Assembly: GCF_030527935.1 (NCBI RefSeq)
Contig: NZ_JAUMZV010000011.1
Coordinates: forward strand, 1-62,517
Length of the DNA stretch: 62,517 nt
Reading direction: 5' to 3'
DNA from: Kingella sp. (in: b-proteobacteria)
Lineage (GTDB): Bacteria; Pseudomonadota; Gammaproteobacteria; Burkholderiales; Neisseriaceae
This document shows, in pieces, positions 1 to 8,364 of the stretch (position 1 is its first letter; every line of letters begins with the position of its first letter). A program made the position numbers and the translations under genes. The notes beneath the pieces are model-generated. The model was not told where the DNA came from, made no database searches, and saw only the letters and a program-made list of their open reading frames with translations.

Positions 1-121
1 TAGTCGGAAACTTAATCTTAACACGGGCGGTTAGATGCTCGCCTTTTTGAGTCAGTCTGAAAGTTTGGTTTTTCAGGCTGCCTTCTTGTTTTCAAAATCC
101 TATTTTTTGAAAGGATGCACC

Positions 122-352
122 ATGAGCCGCAAATGGACAGAAGAGAAACTACTCGCCACACTCGCCTATCGCCCATTTATCACCGTTTCGCATTTTGACG
201 CTGCCGATGATGGCAAACGCAAATGTGCCGTTGCAGCCAAGCGTAAGGGGCTGGTTACATTTGACCACTACACAGGCTATTTTGTAGTGCGACTGGCAAG
301 GCAGCCTGAAAATGCTTATACGCGCAGACGGTATAGATTGGCTGCACTGTGA
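122..352 (+). CDS. Small protein of unknown function
   Basis: Encodes 76 residues, starting at an ATG preceded by GAAAGGATG-type purine-rich sequence; a longer reading from position 35 has no ribosome site and begins with DUS-derived residues. The protein is basic, rich in Lys and Arg, with no signal peptide or membrane segment. Its last third contains RQPEN, the translation of a DUS. The stop codon shares a base with the next start (TGATG), so the two genes are probably translationally coupled. It lies in the integrative element that ends at tRNA-Lys. I recognise no family; a small cargo or DNA-binding protein is possible but unsupported. Confidence 0.5.
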   Translation: MSRKWTEEKLLATLAYRPFITVSHFDAADDGKRKCAVAAKRKGLVTFDHYTGYFVVRLARQPENAYTRRRYRLAAL

Positions 353-735
353 TGCGTTTGTTCGTTAAGCTATTGTTTGAACACTATGTCGCATTCATCT
401 TTGGGTTGCTGCTGTTGATTGATGCAGTCCTTACCTTTGCTTTGCTGTTTCTGCTATCCCTTTTGCCTGCTTACCCGCAATGGATGCAGAGCGGTATCGG
501 GGTAATACTGATTTGCTTGCTGCTTACCGTTTTGGTTGTGCCACTGCTGTTTTGCGTGCTGCGTTTTATGGTGCGAAATGATTTGCGAGCGCATCCCCAA
601 AGAATGCTTGCTTATGCCAACGGTGTTTACGCCTATTCCGCCATTTTGCGCGATTGCATGAATGATTACGCCTTGCCTGATAGCGTGTTGTATGCGTTTG
701 AATGGCGGGTAGGGTGGATACAGCGAAAGCCTTAA
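352..735 (+). CDS. Small inner-membrane protein, unknown function
   Basis: Encodes 127 residues with two strong hydrophobic segments, about residues 12-36 and 48-70, followed by a roughly 55-residue polar tail. This predicts a two-span inner-membrane protein with a soluble C-terminus. The ATG start overlaps the upstream stop by one base. Small membrane proteins are common in conjugative modules (for example as exclusion or pore accessory factors), but no specific family is recognised, so a transfer role is only suggested by the TrbM-like, TraL-like and TraM-like neighbours. Confidence 0.5.
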   Translation: MRLFVKLLFEHYVAFIFGLLLLIDAVLTFALLFLLSLLPAYPQWMQSGIGVILICLLLTVLVVPLLFCVLRFMVRNDLRAHPQRMLAYANGVYAYSAILRDCMNDYALPDSVLYAFEWRVGWIQRKP

Positions 736-865
736 TTTGAAAATTTCAACTTTCCCCTTTTTTCTCAACGGGTATCAAAGCCCCCACAACGGCAGTGGAA
801 AGCCAAAAACATTGTGGTGGTCGTGGAAAACCAAAAAACATTGTGCGGCAGCGATACCCACTTTC

Positions 866-898
866 AGGCAGCCTGAAAACCTATCTTTCAGGCTGCCT
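866..898. repeat. Inverted DUS pair upstream of trbM-like gene
   Basis: AGGCAGCCTGAA and its complement lie 9 bp apart and can form a hairpin just upstream of the trbM-like gene. The arrangement resembles neisserial inverted DUS pairs that double as transcription terminators. Here it would end transcription from the membrane-protein gene at 352-735. The 190-bp spacer holds nothing else I can assign. Confidence 0.6.
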
Positions 899-926
899 TC
901 CCTTTTCTTAAAACCTAGGAGATACC

Positions 927-1523
927 ATGAAATCCATACCATCCAAACTCGCCATTCTATTAACCACTGCGCTGCTCGCCCCCAGCATTGCATCCGCTGC
1001 GCCCGCCAACCCGGCAGTCCAGCCTGATTTACTAACAGGCGATACCAAGCTCGCCTGCGAAGCCATTTTGTGTTTATCCAGCGGTACGCGACCCAGCGAA
1101 TGCAATCCATCACTTGACCGCTATTTCCGCATTCATCACAAAAAAATGCACAAAACCATTCAAGCACGGCAAGACTTCTTAAACCTTTGTCCAACTTCGG
1201 GCGATAAAGACATTCAAGAGTTAAATCGTGCTTTGGCAAATGGCGCGGGACGATGCGATGCCAAAGAATTGAACCGTGTGATGCGTCGCACGATTACCGT
1301 GCGCGAGTGCAAAGTGGTTGCCAACAAAAGCGCGATGCGCAGTTTGAGCGCAAAAAATAAACCCGTGCAAGAGTGCCAAGATGTGCAAAAAGTGGTGGTG
1401 CTCAATGCCAAACCCTCTTACTGCTCGGCTTACCATGACCACGAATGGACGCGGGTAAGCGATAGCGTGAAGTATGTGGGCGACCCGAAACAAGGGGGCA
1501 AGTGGGCGGATGTACGGCAATAA
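927..1523 (+). CDS. trbM: TrbM-like conjugal transfer protein, exported
   Basis: Encodes 198 residues. A Sec signal peptide occupies about residues 1-24 (ending ASAAPA), followed by a Cys-rich periplasmic domain. The stretch LTGDTKLACEAILCLSSG, then RPSECNPSLDRYF, matches the TrbM/KikA family of IncP-type conjugation systems, whose members are small exported proteins of the mating apparatus. About eight cysteines suggest disulphides. A good ribosome site (CTAGGAGATACC) precedes the ATG. It is the clearest conjugation-related gene in this part of the element, yet no mating-pair ATPase or pilin gene is visible nearby. The element may be a mobilisable remnant, or the rest of the transfer genes may lie left of the window. 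Confidence 0.75.
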   Translation: MKSIPSKLAILLTTALLAPSIASAAPANPAVQPDLLTGDTKLACEAILCLSSGTRPSECNPSLDRYFRIHHKKMHKTIQARQDFLNLCPTSGDKDIQELNRALANGAGRCDAKELNRVMRRTITVRECKVVANKSAMRSLSAKNKPVQECQDVQKVVVLNAKPSYCSAYHDHEWTRVSDSVKYVGDPKQGGKWADVRQ

Positions 1524-1622
1524 ATTCGTTTACCCTAAATTCGTTTAATTCAATCTGCTTGTAAACCGCTAAACCATTTAACTCCTGCTGCGGTTTAGTT
1601 TCTTCTTTTTCCGTAGCTTTTG

Positions 1623-1655
1623 CCGCCAACGGTGGGCATCGTTGGCGGTTTTTTT
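1623..1655 (+). terminator. Rho-independent terminator after trbM-like gene
   Basis: A perfect 8-bp stem, CCGCCAAC with GTTGGCGG, encloses a 10-base loop and is followed by about eight T residues. It lies 100 bp after the trbM-like stop. Confidence 0.8.
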
Positions 1656-1670
1656 GCTTTGCTTTTTTGC

Positions 1671-1687
1671 TTTCAGGCTGCCTGAAA
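1671..1687. repeat. Overlapping inverted DUS carrying two dialects
   Basis: The palindrome TTTCAGGCTGCCTGAAA holds the Kingella-type DUS on the minus strand and, read on the plus strand, AGGCTGCCTGAA, the dialect reported for Simonsiella. It arises simply because two inverted Kingella-type DUS overlap by their shared core. Confidence 0.7.
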
Positions 1688-1798
1688 GCGGTTTGGCTGT
1701 TCACAATGCAAAAACCATTTCCGAGCTCAAAGTGGTTTTTTTCTTGTGAATAATCATTTGATTTTGATTTTGAATTTGAACAAAGAAAGGTTTTTGAA

Positions 1799-2584
1799 AT
1801 GAAAGAAGTGCATTTTGTGGTGCAATCTAAAGGTGGCGTGGGCAAATCCTTTGTGGCGATGCTTTTAGCACAATATTTGCAAGACCGTTCGGATGACAAA
1901 CTTTATTGCTTTGACACCGACCCCGACAACCAAACTTTTGCGGCATACCAAGCATTAAAGCCTGAATACATCAAGATTAAAGCGGATGACCGTCCTGTGA
2001 TTAACATCAAAAAATTTGATGGATTGATGGACACGGTGATTGATACAAAAGGCATTGCCGTGATTGATGCAGGTACATCTACCTTTGACCCTTTGATGAC
2101 TTACATCGCCGAAGCGAATGTAGATGCCATGTTGATGCGTGAAAATGTGCGCATGGTGATGCACGTTCCGCTTAACGGTGGGCAAGCCAAAAACGAGTGC
2201 ATCAAAGGATTGGCGCGGGTGTTGAGCAGCATTGATGCGCAAGTTATCGTTTGGCTTAATGAGCATTTGCATGGTGAAATCCAAGAACAAGGTAAGCCAT
2301 TTGAGCAGTTTGAAATTTGTAATGCTTATTGCGACAAAATCGCAGGCATTGTTCGCATTCCTGTTGTCAATATAGACACTTATGGTGATGACATTAAGCA
2401 AATGACCGAGCAGCACGCTACGTTTCATGAAGTGGCTAAAAGTGCTGATTTCGGACGTTGGACGCGCACCCGCTTGGCTGAATTTCGCGACATGATTTGG
2501 GCAGAATTAGACCGAGTTCCTTTCGTTACCAGCGAAGTGTGGCACAAGAAACGCACGTTGCCCAAAGCGGATAAGTCAGCATGA
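1799..2584 (+). CDS. traL: TraL-like ParA/MinD family ATPase
   Basis: Encodes 261 residues with a deviant Walker A motif, KGGVGKS, at about residues 10-16. DTDPDNQTFAAYQAL follows at about 40-55, and a conserved TYGDDIKQM stretch at about 190. These match the IncP Tra1 protein TraL, a cytoplasmic P-loop ATPase of the ParA/MinD superfamily encoded beside TraK and TraM. The length is close to the roughly 240 residues of IncP TraL. An AAAGG ribosome site precedes the ATG, and the stop overlaps the next start (ATGA), so it is coupled to the TraM-like gene. A plasmid or island partitioning ATPase is the alternative, but the context favours transfer. Confidence 0.75.
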   Translation: MKEVHFVVQSKGGVGKSFVAMLLAQYLQDRSDDKLYCFDTDPDNQTFAAYQALKPEYIKIKADDRPVINIKKFDGLMDTVIDTKGIAVIDAGTSTFDPLMTYIAEANVDAMLMRENVRMVMHVPLNGGQAKNECIKGLARVLSSIDAQVIVWLNEHLHGEIQEQGKPFEQFEICNAYCDKIAGIVRIPVVNIDTYGDDIKQMTEQHATFHEVAKSADFGRWTRTRLAEFRDMIWAELDRVPFVTSEVWHKKRTLPKADKSA

Positions 2585-3075
2585 AATCAGATGCAAGACC
2601 CAACACAAAGCTAAAACTCTTGAATGCCAATGAAATCAGCACAGCAGTTTACGAGCGCGCGGGGTTAAAAGTTGAAGCGCATGATGTATCCATTCGCGAT
2701 ATGTTAATCATGCAAGCCATGTTTGCTGCGGTGATGGAAAACATCCAAAAGCAGCAAATCGCGCAGTTTCAATACGATATAGCTAACTTTCAGGCTGCCT
2801 TAACCGAAACCGCCACGCCCATTATTGAAGCCAGCCAAGAGTTGCAAGAGCTTAAAACGGAAATCATCAAAGAAATTCTTGCCAGCAATACCAAGACACA
2901 GCAAGCAAATGAAGCCACGCTGCACACCAATATCAGCCAACGTATGCAACAACAGACCCAGCAGCAAATCCAGCAACACTGGACACGATTTTCAGGCAGC
3001 CTGAAAACGCTTTTGCTACTGGGTTTTGTTGTGCAAAGTATTTTGCTGGCGATTGTGATGATTGCGAACCGATAG
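2581..3075 (+). CDS. Coiled-coil tail-anchored protein, possibly TraM-like
   Basis: Encodes 164 residues. The middle is a Gln/Glu/Lys-rich helix of about 100 residues that looks like a coiled coil. It is followed by one C-terminal membrane span, about residues 142-161. The ATGA overlap with the TraL-like gene means translational coupling, and in IncP plasmids traL is followed by traM, a small coiled-coil protein. That synteny is the only reason to suggest TraM; sequence similarity is not obvious. Two DUS lie inside the gene and read as FQAA and GSLK, so this element has been in a DUS-using lineage long enough to acquire them. Confidence 0.6.
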   Translation: MKSDARPNTKLKLLNANEISTAVYERAGLKVEAHDVSIRDMLIMQAMFAAVMENIQKQQIAQFQYDIANFQAALTETATPIIEASQELQELKTEIIKEILASNTKTQQANEATLHTNISQRMQQQTQQQIQQHWTRFSGSLKTLLLLGFVVQSILLAIVMIANR

Positions 3076-3089
3076 CAAAGGAAACCACC

Positions 3090-3416
3090 ATGCAAACGCA
3101 AACACCATTATCTGCCTACAAACAAGCCGTCCTTGACCAAATGCGCGCCCCCATGCCCTATATTGAGCTTTACACCCTAGTGCGCATCATTCTAAACCGC
3201 GATATTCGGCGAGAAGTCCCCCGTATCTTTCAAGGCAAAGTAGATGATGAAATGCTGCAATGGGCGATAGATAACGCTGCGGGCGCATTGAAGAGAAACG
3301 ATGGCAACAACACACTCGCGTGGGTGGATTTTTTAGCCAAGTCAGACCGTGAGAACGCTGAAATCATCTGCGAATACGTTGCGCAAAATAGTGATTGGTA
3401 TGGGTATAACTCATGA
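3090..3416 (+). CDS. Hypothetical cytoplasmic protein of the element
   Basis: Encodes 108 residues with no signal peptide, membrane span or recognised motif; predicted largely helical. It starts 14 bp after the TraM-like gene behind a weak AAAGGAAACC ribosome site, and its stop overlaps the next ATG (ATGA). Position in a tightly packed run of element genes makes it a credible gene. No function can be assigned. Confidence 0.55.
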   Translation: MQTQTPLSAYKQAVLDQMRAPMPYIELYTLVRIILNRDIRREVPRIFQGKVDDEMLQWAIDNAAGALKRNDGNNTLAWVDFLAKSDRENAEIICEYVAQNSDWYGYNS

Positions 3417-3748
3417 ACAGCCAAACCTACAACGTCGCCCAAGCCGCTGCCTATCTTAAATGCCACCCTGAAACGGTGCGCGAAATGATACGCAGCGGCA
3501 AATTACTCGCCGCAAAAATCGGACGCAGCTATTGCATCCACCAAGCCCATCTTGACGCATTGCTTGCCGAAGCTGAAAATCAATCCGTGCAGGCATTGGC
3601 TCGCAGCAGGAGTAAACAACAATGCCCATCTATCAACGAAAAAACGGTGTCTGGTACATTGACATTCGGACACCGAGCGGCAGCAGAATTAGACAATCTA
3701 CTGGCACGCAAAACAAACAAGAAGCCCAAAGGCTGCACGATAAATTGA
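3413..3748 (+). CDS. Helix-turn-helix DNA-binding protein, excisionase-like
   Basis: Encodes 111 residues. Residues 5-50 (VAQAAAYLKCHPETVREMIRSG then a KIGRSYCI wing) have the layout of the excisionase/MerR-type helix-turn-helix domain found in recombination directionality factors. It overlaps the preceding stop by 4 bp and runs 127 bp into the recombinase gene in another frame. A small DNA-binding protein directly before a tyrosine recombinase is the usual arrangement for an Xis-type factor controlling excision. The C-terminal half, which overlaps the recombinase, has no recognisable domain. Confidence 0.6.
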   Translation: MNSQTYNVAQAAAYLKCHPETVREMIRSGKLLAAKIGRSYCIHQAHLDALLAEAENQSVQALARSRSKQQCPSINEKTVSGTLTFGHRAAAELDNLLARKTNKKPKGCTIN

Positions 3749-4686
3749 AATACGAGCAATGGCTTACCCATAAAGTAGGAGAAACCCCGCAACACACATG
3801 GGAAGAAGCTGCCGTACGTTGGATACATGAGAAAGGAGATGAAAAGAAAAGTATCCAAGATGATTTAAGCCGCTTGCGTGGTTTAACTGTTGCCTTTAAA
3901 GGCAAAATGCTTACCGAGCTAAACCGCGATTGCATCACCACCGCCATTGCTGCCTTTCCGTGTAGCAACAGCACCAAAAACCGCTATATCGCGCTTATTC
4001 GCGCTATTTTGCGCAAAGCAGAGTTTGAGTGGTACTGGTTGGACAAAGCCCCCAAGCTATCGCTTTATCGTGAACCCAAACGCCGCATCCGTTGGCTACA
4101 TCCCGCCGAAGCGCAAAAACTGATTGCCGTGCTGCCTGATTACATGGCAGAAATGGTCATTTTTAGTTTGGCAACAGGATTGAGACAACGCAATGTGTTG
4201 GATTTGAAATGGTCGCAAGTGGACATGATGCGCAAAACTGCATGGATACATCCCGAACAAAGCAAATCAGGACACTCGCTGGGTATCGCGCTTAATCAAA
4301 CCGCATTGGCTGTTTTAAACAGACAAATGGGCAAACACAAAGAATATGTGTTTACCCACAGCAAAGGACGGCGGCTGCACAGCATCAGTTCTCGCATTTG
4401 GCGTAATGCCCTAGCAGTCGCAGGCATCAGCGATTTTCGTTGGCATGACCTGCGGCATACTTGGGCAAGCTGGTTGGTGCAAAGTGGTGTTTCCCTAGCA
4501 GCCTTGCAAGAAATGGGTGGTTGGGAGAGCATCAAAATGGTGCAGAAATATGCCCATCTGTCGCCTGAACATTTGCAACAACACGCTGCCATTTTGGACG
4601 GTTTTTCTTTTGGAAAAGACACAAATTGGACACACGAGCCCAATCACGAAACCAGAAAAAAAAGCCTAAACAATTGTTTAGGCTAG
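3622..4686 (+). CDS. int: Tyrosine recombinase (site-specific integrase)
   Basis: Encodes 354 residues. An N-terminal arm/core-binding region (residues 1-150) precedes the catalytic domain. The catalytic residues are visible: Arg in TGLRQRN, a Lys in SKSG, HDLRHTWASW supplying His and Arg, the GGWES tryptophan, and the nucleophile Tyr in QKYAHLS. An AGGAG ribosome site precedes the ATG. It should catalyse integration and excision at the neighbouring tRNA-Lys. The last residues are encoded by the palindrome that forms the tRNA transcription terminator, an unusual overlap. The other element boundary and second attachment site lie outside the window to the left. Confidence 0.9.
   Translation: MPIYQRKNGVWYIDIRTPSGSRIRQSTGTQNKQEAQRLHDKLKYEQWLTHKVGETPQHTWEEAAVRWIHEKGDEKKSIQDDLSRLRGLTVAFKGKMLTELNRDCITTAIAAFPCSNSTKNRYIALIRAILRKAEFEWYWLDKAPKLSLYREPKRRIRWLHPAEAQKLIAVLPDYMAEMVIFSLATGLRQRNVLDLKWSQVDMMRKTAWIHPEQSKSGHSLGIALNQTALAVLNRQMGKHKEYVFTHSKGRRLHSISSRIWRNALAVAGISDFRWHDLRHTWASWLVQSGVSLAALQEMGGWESIKMVQKYAHLSPEHLQQHAAILDGFSFGKDTNWTHEPNHETRKKSLNNCLG
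4655..4684 (-). terminator. tRNA-Lys terminator embedded in the integrase coding end
   Basis: A perfect 22-bp palindrome (AGCCTAAACAA and its complement) at 4663-4684 is followed, on the minus strand, by eight T residues. It lies 14 bp past the 3' end of tRNA-Lys and inside the last codons of the integrase gene. Confidence 0.8.
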
Positions 4687-4697
4687 AAAAAGGAGTA

Positions 4698-4770
4698 TGG
4701 GTCGTGAGCGATTCGAACGCTCGACCAACGGATTAAAAGTCCGCTGCTCTACCGACTGAGCTAACGACCC
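4698..4770 (-). tRNA. tRNA-Lys (anticodon UUU)
   Basis: The minus strand folds as a standard tRNA of 73 nt without encoded CCA. The acceptor arms are GGGTCGT and ACGACCC with discriminator A, the D-loop reads AGCTCAGTCGGTAGAGC, the anticodon loop CTTTTAA, and the T-arm GTTCGAATC. The integrase gene ends 11 bp from its 3' end, making the tRNA 3' half the probable attachment site. I found no second copy of the 3' end in bases 1-4680, so the other attachment site is beyond the window. Confidence 0.95.
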
Positions 4771-4892
4771 GAAAGATGCGCATCTTATAGGCAAACGTTT
4801 GCTTCGTCAAGAGTTGGTGCGATGGGCTTGGTGCAAGCTGGGACTATCTTGTTTAATTTAAATGGAATATTGTTGACGCGCGTAAACGTGAT

Positions 4893-4962
4893 AGGCAGCC
4901 TGAAAACGAGCGAAGCGAGTTTTAGCGAAGCTAAAACGCCAAACATCGTTTTCAGGCTGCCT
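4893..4962. repeat. DUS-bounded hairpin repeat, copy 1
   Basis: A 70-bp unit with DUS at both ends in inverted orientation. Its core holds GAGCGAAGCGAG and AGCGAAGCTAAAAC. Related copies are at 7120-7194, 14326-14393, 34912-34986 and 55758-55831. The rest of the spacer 4771-4986 shows nothing else. Confidence 0.75.
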
Positions 4963-4986
4963 ATTTATATTCACACGCTCGCAGGC

Positions 4987-7026
4987 TTAATCCGCAAACC
5001 CACTATGTCGCAACAACGCATCAATGCTCGGCTCGCGCCCACGAAACGCTTTGAAACTTTCCGCTGCGCTGCGGCTTCCGCCGACGGCCAAAATTTCGTT
5101 CCAGAAATGCGCGCCTGTGGCGGCGATGTTGTCGCTTTCTTCAAACGCGGCGTAGGCATCGGCACTCAACACTTCTGCCCATGCGTAGCTGTAATAGCCT
5201 GCGGAGTAGCCGCCTGCGAAGATGTGTCCGAAGCTGTTGGCAAAGCGGTTGTATTCGGGCGGCTGCACCACGGCGACTTCGCGGCGCACGTCTTGCAACA
5301 CTTGCGCCCAGTTTTTCAGGCTGCCTGAATCGCGTTCACTGTAAATCAGCATATCAAACAGCGCGAACTCCATTTGGCGCACCAAGAATAAGCCGCGCTG
5401 GAAGTTTTTGGCTGCCAGCATTTTGGCAAACAGGCTTTCGGGTAGCGCATCGCCTGTGTCTTCGTGCGATGACATTTCGCGCAAGACAGCGTATTCCCAC
5501 ACGAAATTTTCCATAAATTGACTGGGCAATTCCACCGCGTCCCATTCCACGCCGTTGATGCCGCTTACGCCCAATTCGTCCACGCGGGTGAGCAAATGGT
5601 GCAAGCCGTGTCCTGTTTCGTGGAACAGGGTGATGATTTCATCGTGCGTGAGCCGCGCTTCTTTGTCGCCCACGGGCGGGGTGAAATTGCACACCAGATA
5701 GGCAATCGGTAGCTGCACTTGCCCCGCGCGTTCGCCCGCCAAAAAGCGTCTGCGCCCGCGATAGTCGTTCATCCACGCGCCGCCGCGTTTGCCTTCGCGG
5801 GCGTATAAATCCATGTACACGCCGCCAATCGCTGCGCCGTCTTTTTCCAATTCAAAATAGCGCACGTCTTGGTGCCACACGGGTACGGTTTTCTCGCGCA
5901 GCGTTACGCCATACAGCCGTTGAATTTGCGCGAACAAGCCTGCCAACACTTTACTAACGGGGAAGTATTTTTTCACTTCGGTTTCGGAAAAGGCGTATTT
6001 GGTTTCGCGCAATTTTTCGCTGGCGTAGGCTAAATCCCACGATTGGATTTCAGGCTGCCCTAGATGCTCGGCGGCGTATTGGCGCACTTCGGCTAAATCT
6101 TGCTCGGCAAAGGGTTTGGCGCGGCGGGCTAAATCGCGCAGAAAAGCGAGCACTTGCGCGGGCGTTTCTGCCATTTTGGTTACCAGCGATAGCTCGGCGT
6201 AATCGGCGTAGCCCAAGAGTTTGGCTTCTTCTAGGGCGATGGTGAGCATGCGGGTGATGTGGTCGGTGTTGTCCCACTCTGGCTTGCCGAACTCGCTGGC
6301 GCGGGTGGAATAGGCGCGGTAAAGCTGTTCGCGCAATTCGCGGTTGTCGGCGTATTGCATGATGGCGAGATAGTGCGGCATTTGCAGCCCGACTTTGTAG
6401 CCTGATTTTTGCTCGGCGGCTGCGGCAGCCTGAAACATCGCCAGCGCGTCTTCGGGCACGCCTTTCAGGCTGCCTGCATCGTCAAAATACAGCGCGAAGG
6501 CATCGGTTGCGTCCAGCACGTTCTGCGAGAATTGGGCGGAAAGCTGGGCGGATTCGGTTTGCAATTGAGCAAACCGCGCTTGCTGCTCGGGCGGCAATTC
6601 TGCGCCGCTTAACACGAAGCCGCGCAAATCGTGCGCCAATTTGGTTTGCTGGGCGGGCGATAGCTGGGCGTATTCGGGCGCGTTTTTAATCGCTTTGAAG
6701 CGTTCGTAGAGCGCGATGTCTTGCCCAATTTCGGTGAAGAATACGGTGATTTCGGGCATCAGCTCGTTGTACACGGCGCGTAGCTCAGGCGCGTCCACCA
6801 CGGAATTTAAATGCGCGACCACGCCCCAAATGCGCCCCACGCGCTCGGTAATGTCGGTTAGGGCTTCTACGGTGTTGAGCCATGTGCTTTCAGGCTGCTG
6901 CTTAATCGCGGCGATTTGCTCGCGGGCTTCTGCCATCGCCGTTTGCATGGCGGGCTTGATGTCGCCCACGCGGATTTGGTCAAAGGCGGGCTCGCTGTTG
7001 AGATCGAGTAGAATGTTGTGGGACAT
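4987..7026 (-). CDS. prlC: Oligopeptidase A, M3 family zinc metallopeptidase
   Basis: Encodes 679 residues, the usual length for the thimet-oligopeptidase-like M3 family (E. coli PrlC/OpdA). The zinc-binding motif HETGH is at about residue 467, inside FHETGHGLHHLL, with the Glu of the downstream helix completing the site. No signal peptide, so it acts in the cytoplasm, where family members degrade short peptides including cleaved signal peptides. It is a stand-alone gene facing away from the exporter gene at 7258. Several internal DUS are present. The start at 7026 (MSHNILLDL) fits the family N-terminus. Confidence 0.95.
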   Translation of the reverse strand: MSHNILLDLNSEPAFDQIRVGDIKPAMQTAMAEAREQIAAIKQQPESTWLNTVEALTDITERVGRIWGVVAHLNSVVDAPELRAVYNELMPEITVFFTEIGQDIALYERFKAIKNAPEYAQLSPAQQTKLAHDLRGFVLSGAELPPEQQARFAQLQTESAQLSAQFSQNVLDATDAFALYFDDAGSLKGVPEDALAMFQAAAAAEQKSGYKVGLQMPHYLAIMQYADNRELREQLYRAYSTRASEFGKPEWDNTDHITRMLTIALEEAKLLGYADYAELSLVTKMAETPAQVLAFLRDLARRAKPFAEQDLAEVRQYAAEHLGQPEIQSWDLAYASEKLRETKYAFSETEVKKYFPVSKVLAGLFAQIQRLYGVTLREKTVPVWHQDVRYFELEKDGAAIGGVYMDLYAREGKRGGAWMNDYRGRRRFLAGERAGQVQLPIAYLVCNFTPPVGDKEARLTHDEIITLFHETGHGLHHLLTRVDELGVSGINGVEWDAVELPSQFMENFVWEYAVLREMSSHEDTGDALPESLFAKMLAAKNFQRGLFLVRQMEFALFDMLIYSERDSGSLKNWAQVLQDVRREVAVVQPPEYNRFANSFGHIFAGGYSAGYYSYAWAEVLSADAYAAFEESDNIAATGAHFWNEILAVGGSRSAAESFKAFRGREPSIDALLRHSGFAD

Positions 7027-7119
7027 AACGGTGCTTTCGTTTGGTTGTTGAGAATAGGTTTTATCAAATGGGGCGGATTAAATGGATTGCAAGGGCAAAG
7101 GCAGCCTGAAAATGCAGTT

Positions 7120-7194
7120 AGGCAGCCTGAAAACGTGTTTTGAAATGCTGTTTTAGCTTCGCTGAAACTCGCTTCGCTCGTTTTCAGGCTGCCT
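7120..7194. repeat. DUS-bounded hairpin repeat, copy 2
   Basis: A 75-bp unit in the opposite orientation to copy 1, with AGCTTCGCTGAAACTCGC in its core and inverted DUS at the ends. An extra DUS lies just before it at about 7100. Confidence 0.75.
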
Positions 7195-7257
7195 TTGGTT
7201 GATGTTTCGCCCCACCCCTTTCTGTTAAGATTGCGCCTTTCTTTTTGGAGTAATACG

Positions 7258-8343
7258 ATGAACCCCAATCCCCCCGATACCGCATCCCCGCAATCTAACA
7301 ATCAACCCGCCCATCAACCCATTCATCCCAGCCCAGCCCCAGCAAGCAACGACACAGGCGCGCCTTTTTTAATCTCGCTGGCGATTGCTGTGTTGGTGTT
7401 GTTTGGTGTGCTGCATTTTCATTTTGTGGTGCTGTTTGTGAGCATTTTGATGACGTATTGCCTGATTGAAGGCGCGAACGCGATGCTGGGCAAGGCGTTG
7501 GGCGGGCGGCTGCAACACAAGCATGTGCATCTGATTTCGGCGTTGTCTGTCGCGTTGGCGGTGTGCGCCATGCTGGGCATTGCGGTGTATGCGGGCTACA
7601 CCAAAATCAACCTTGCCGAATTTGAAGCCATGTATCACCGCTTGCCACAAATTCTCGCGTCCTACGGCGCGGACAAATACCTGCCCGAAGGCATCAACAT
7701 CGGCGAAGAAATTTCCGCCTTTTTCAAAACGCACAGCGCAAACATTATGCAGGCGGGCAAAAAAAGCGTTACTTCGTTTGTGTATATTTTAATCGGCATC
7801 ATCGTGGGCATCATGCTCAAAACCCATGTGGTGCACAGCAAGCAGGCGCAATACACGGGTTTTTTGTCGGAATCGCTGATTAAGCGGCTATCGGGCTTTA
7901 AAACATCGTTTAAAGATGTGTTTGTGGCGCAGGTGAAAATCTCTACGGTGAACACTTTGCTCACCGCGCTGTATTTGTTTGTGGCGCTGCCTGCGGCGGG
8001 CATTTCGCTGCCGTTTAAAACCACGCTCACTTGCTTGGTGTTTTTTGCGGGCTTAATCCCCGTTATCGGCAATTTGATTTCCAACACCGCCGTGGTGATT
8101 ATCAGCTTGGGCAATTCGCTGACGGCGGGGATTGTGTCGTTGGTGTTTTTGGTGGTGATTCACAAAGCCGAGTATTTTTTGAACGCGAAAATCATCGGCG
8201 AACAGGTGAACGCCAAAGCGTTTGAGTTGCTGCTGGTGATGATTGTGTTTGAGCATTTGTTTGGCATCGGCGGGATTGTGCTTGCGCCCGTGTGCTATGC
8301 CTATTTGAAAAAAGAGCTGATGGCGCATCGGATTATTGGGTAA
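7258..8343 (+). CDS. AI-2E family transporter (YhhT/PerM-like)
   Basis: Encodes 361 residues from the ATG at 7258, which has a TTGGAG ribosome site; in-frame codons upstream lack one. A proline-rich N-terminal tail of about 35 residues is followed by paired membrane spans, a periplasmic helical region (about 105-165), and a C-terminal bundle of five or so spans with GLIPVIGN and the EQVNAKAFELLLVMI region. This is the layout of the AI-2E exporter superfamily (PF01594). Substrates of most members are unknown; do not infer autoinducer transport from the family name. It is a single gene followed directly by a DUS. Confidence 0.85.
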   Translation: MNPNPPDTASPQSNNQPAHQPIHPSPAPASNDTGAPFLISLAIAVLVLFGVLHFHFVVLFVSILMTYCLIEGANAMLGKALGGRLQHKHVHLISALSVALAVCAMLGIAVYAGYTKINLAEFEAMYHRLPQILASYGADKYLPEGINIGEEISAFFKTHSANIMQAGKKSVTSFVYILIGIIVGIMLKTHVVHSKQAQYTGFLSESLIKRLSGFKTSFKDVFVAQVKISTVNTLLTALYLFVALPAAGISLPFKTTLTCLVFFAGLIPVIGNLISNTAVVIISLGNSLTAGIVSLVFLVVIHKAEYFLNAKIIGEQVNAKAFELLLVMIVFEHLFGIGGIVLAPVCYAYLKKELMAHRIIG

Positions 8344-8364
8344 AGGGTTTTCAGGCTGCCTACT

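Noticed and set aside
1..4686. Prophage interpretation of the left end
   Set aside because: No capsid, portal, terminase or tail gene is visible; the recognisable genes are of conjugative-element type.
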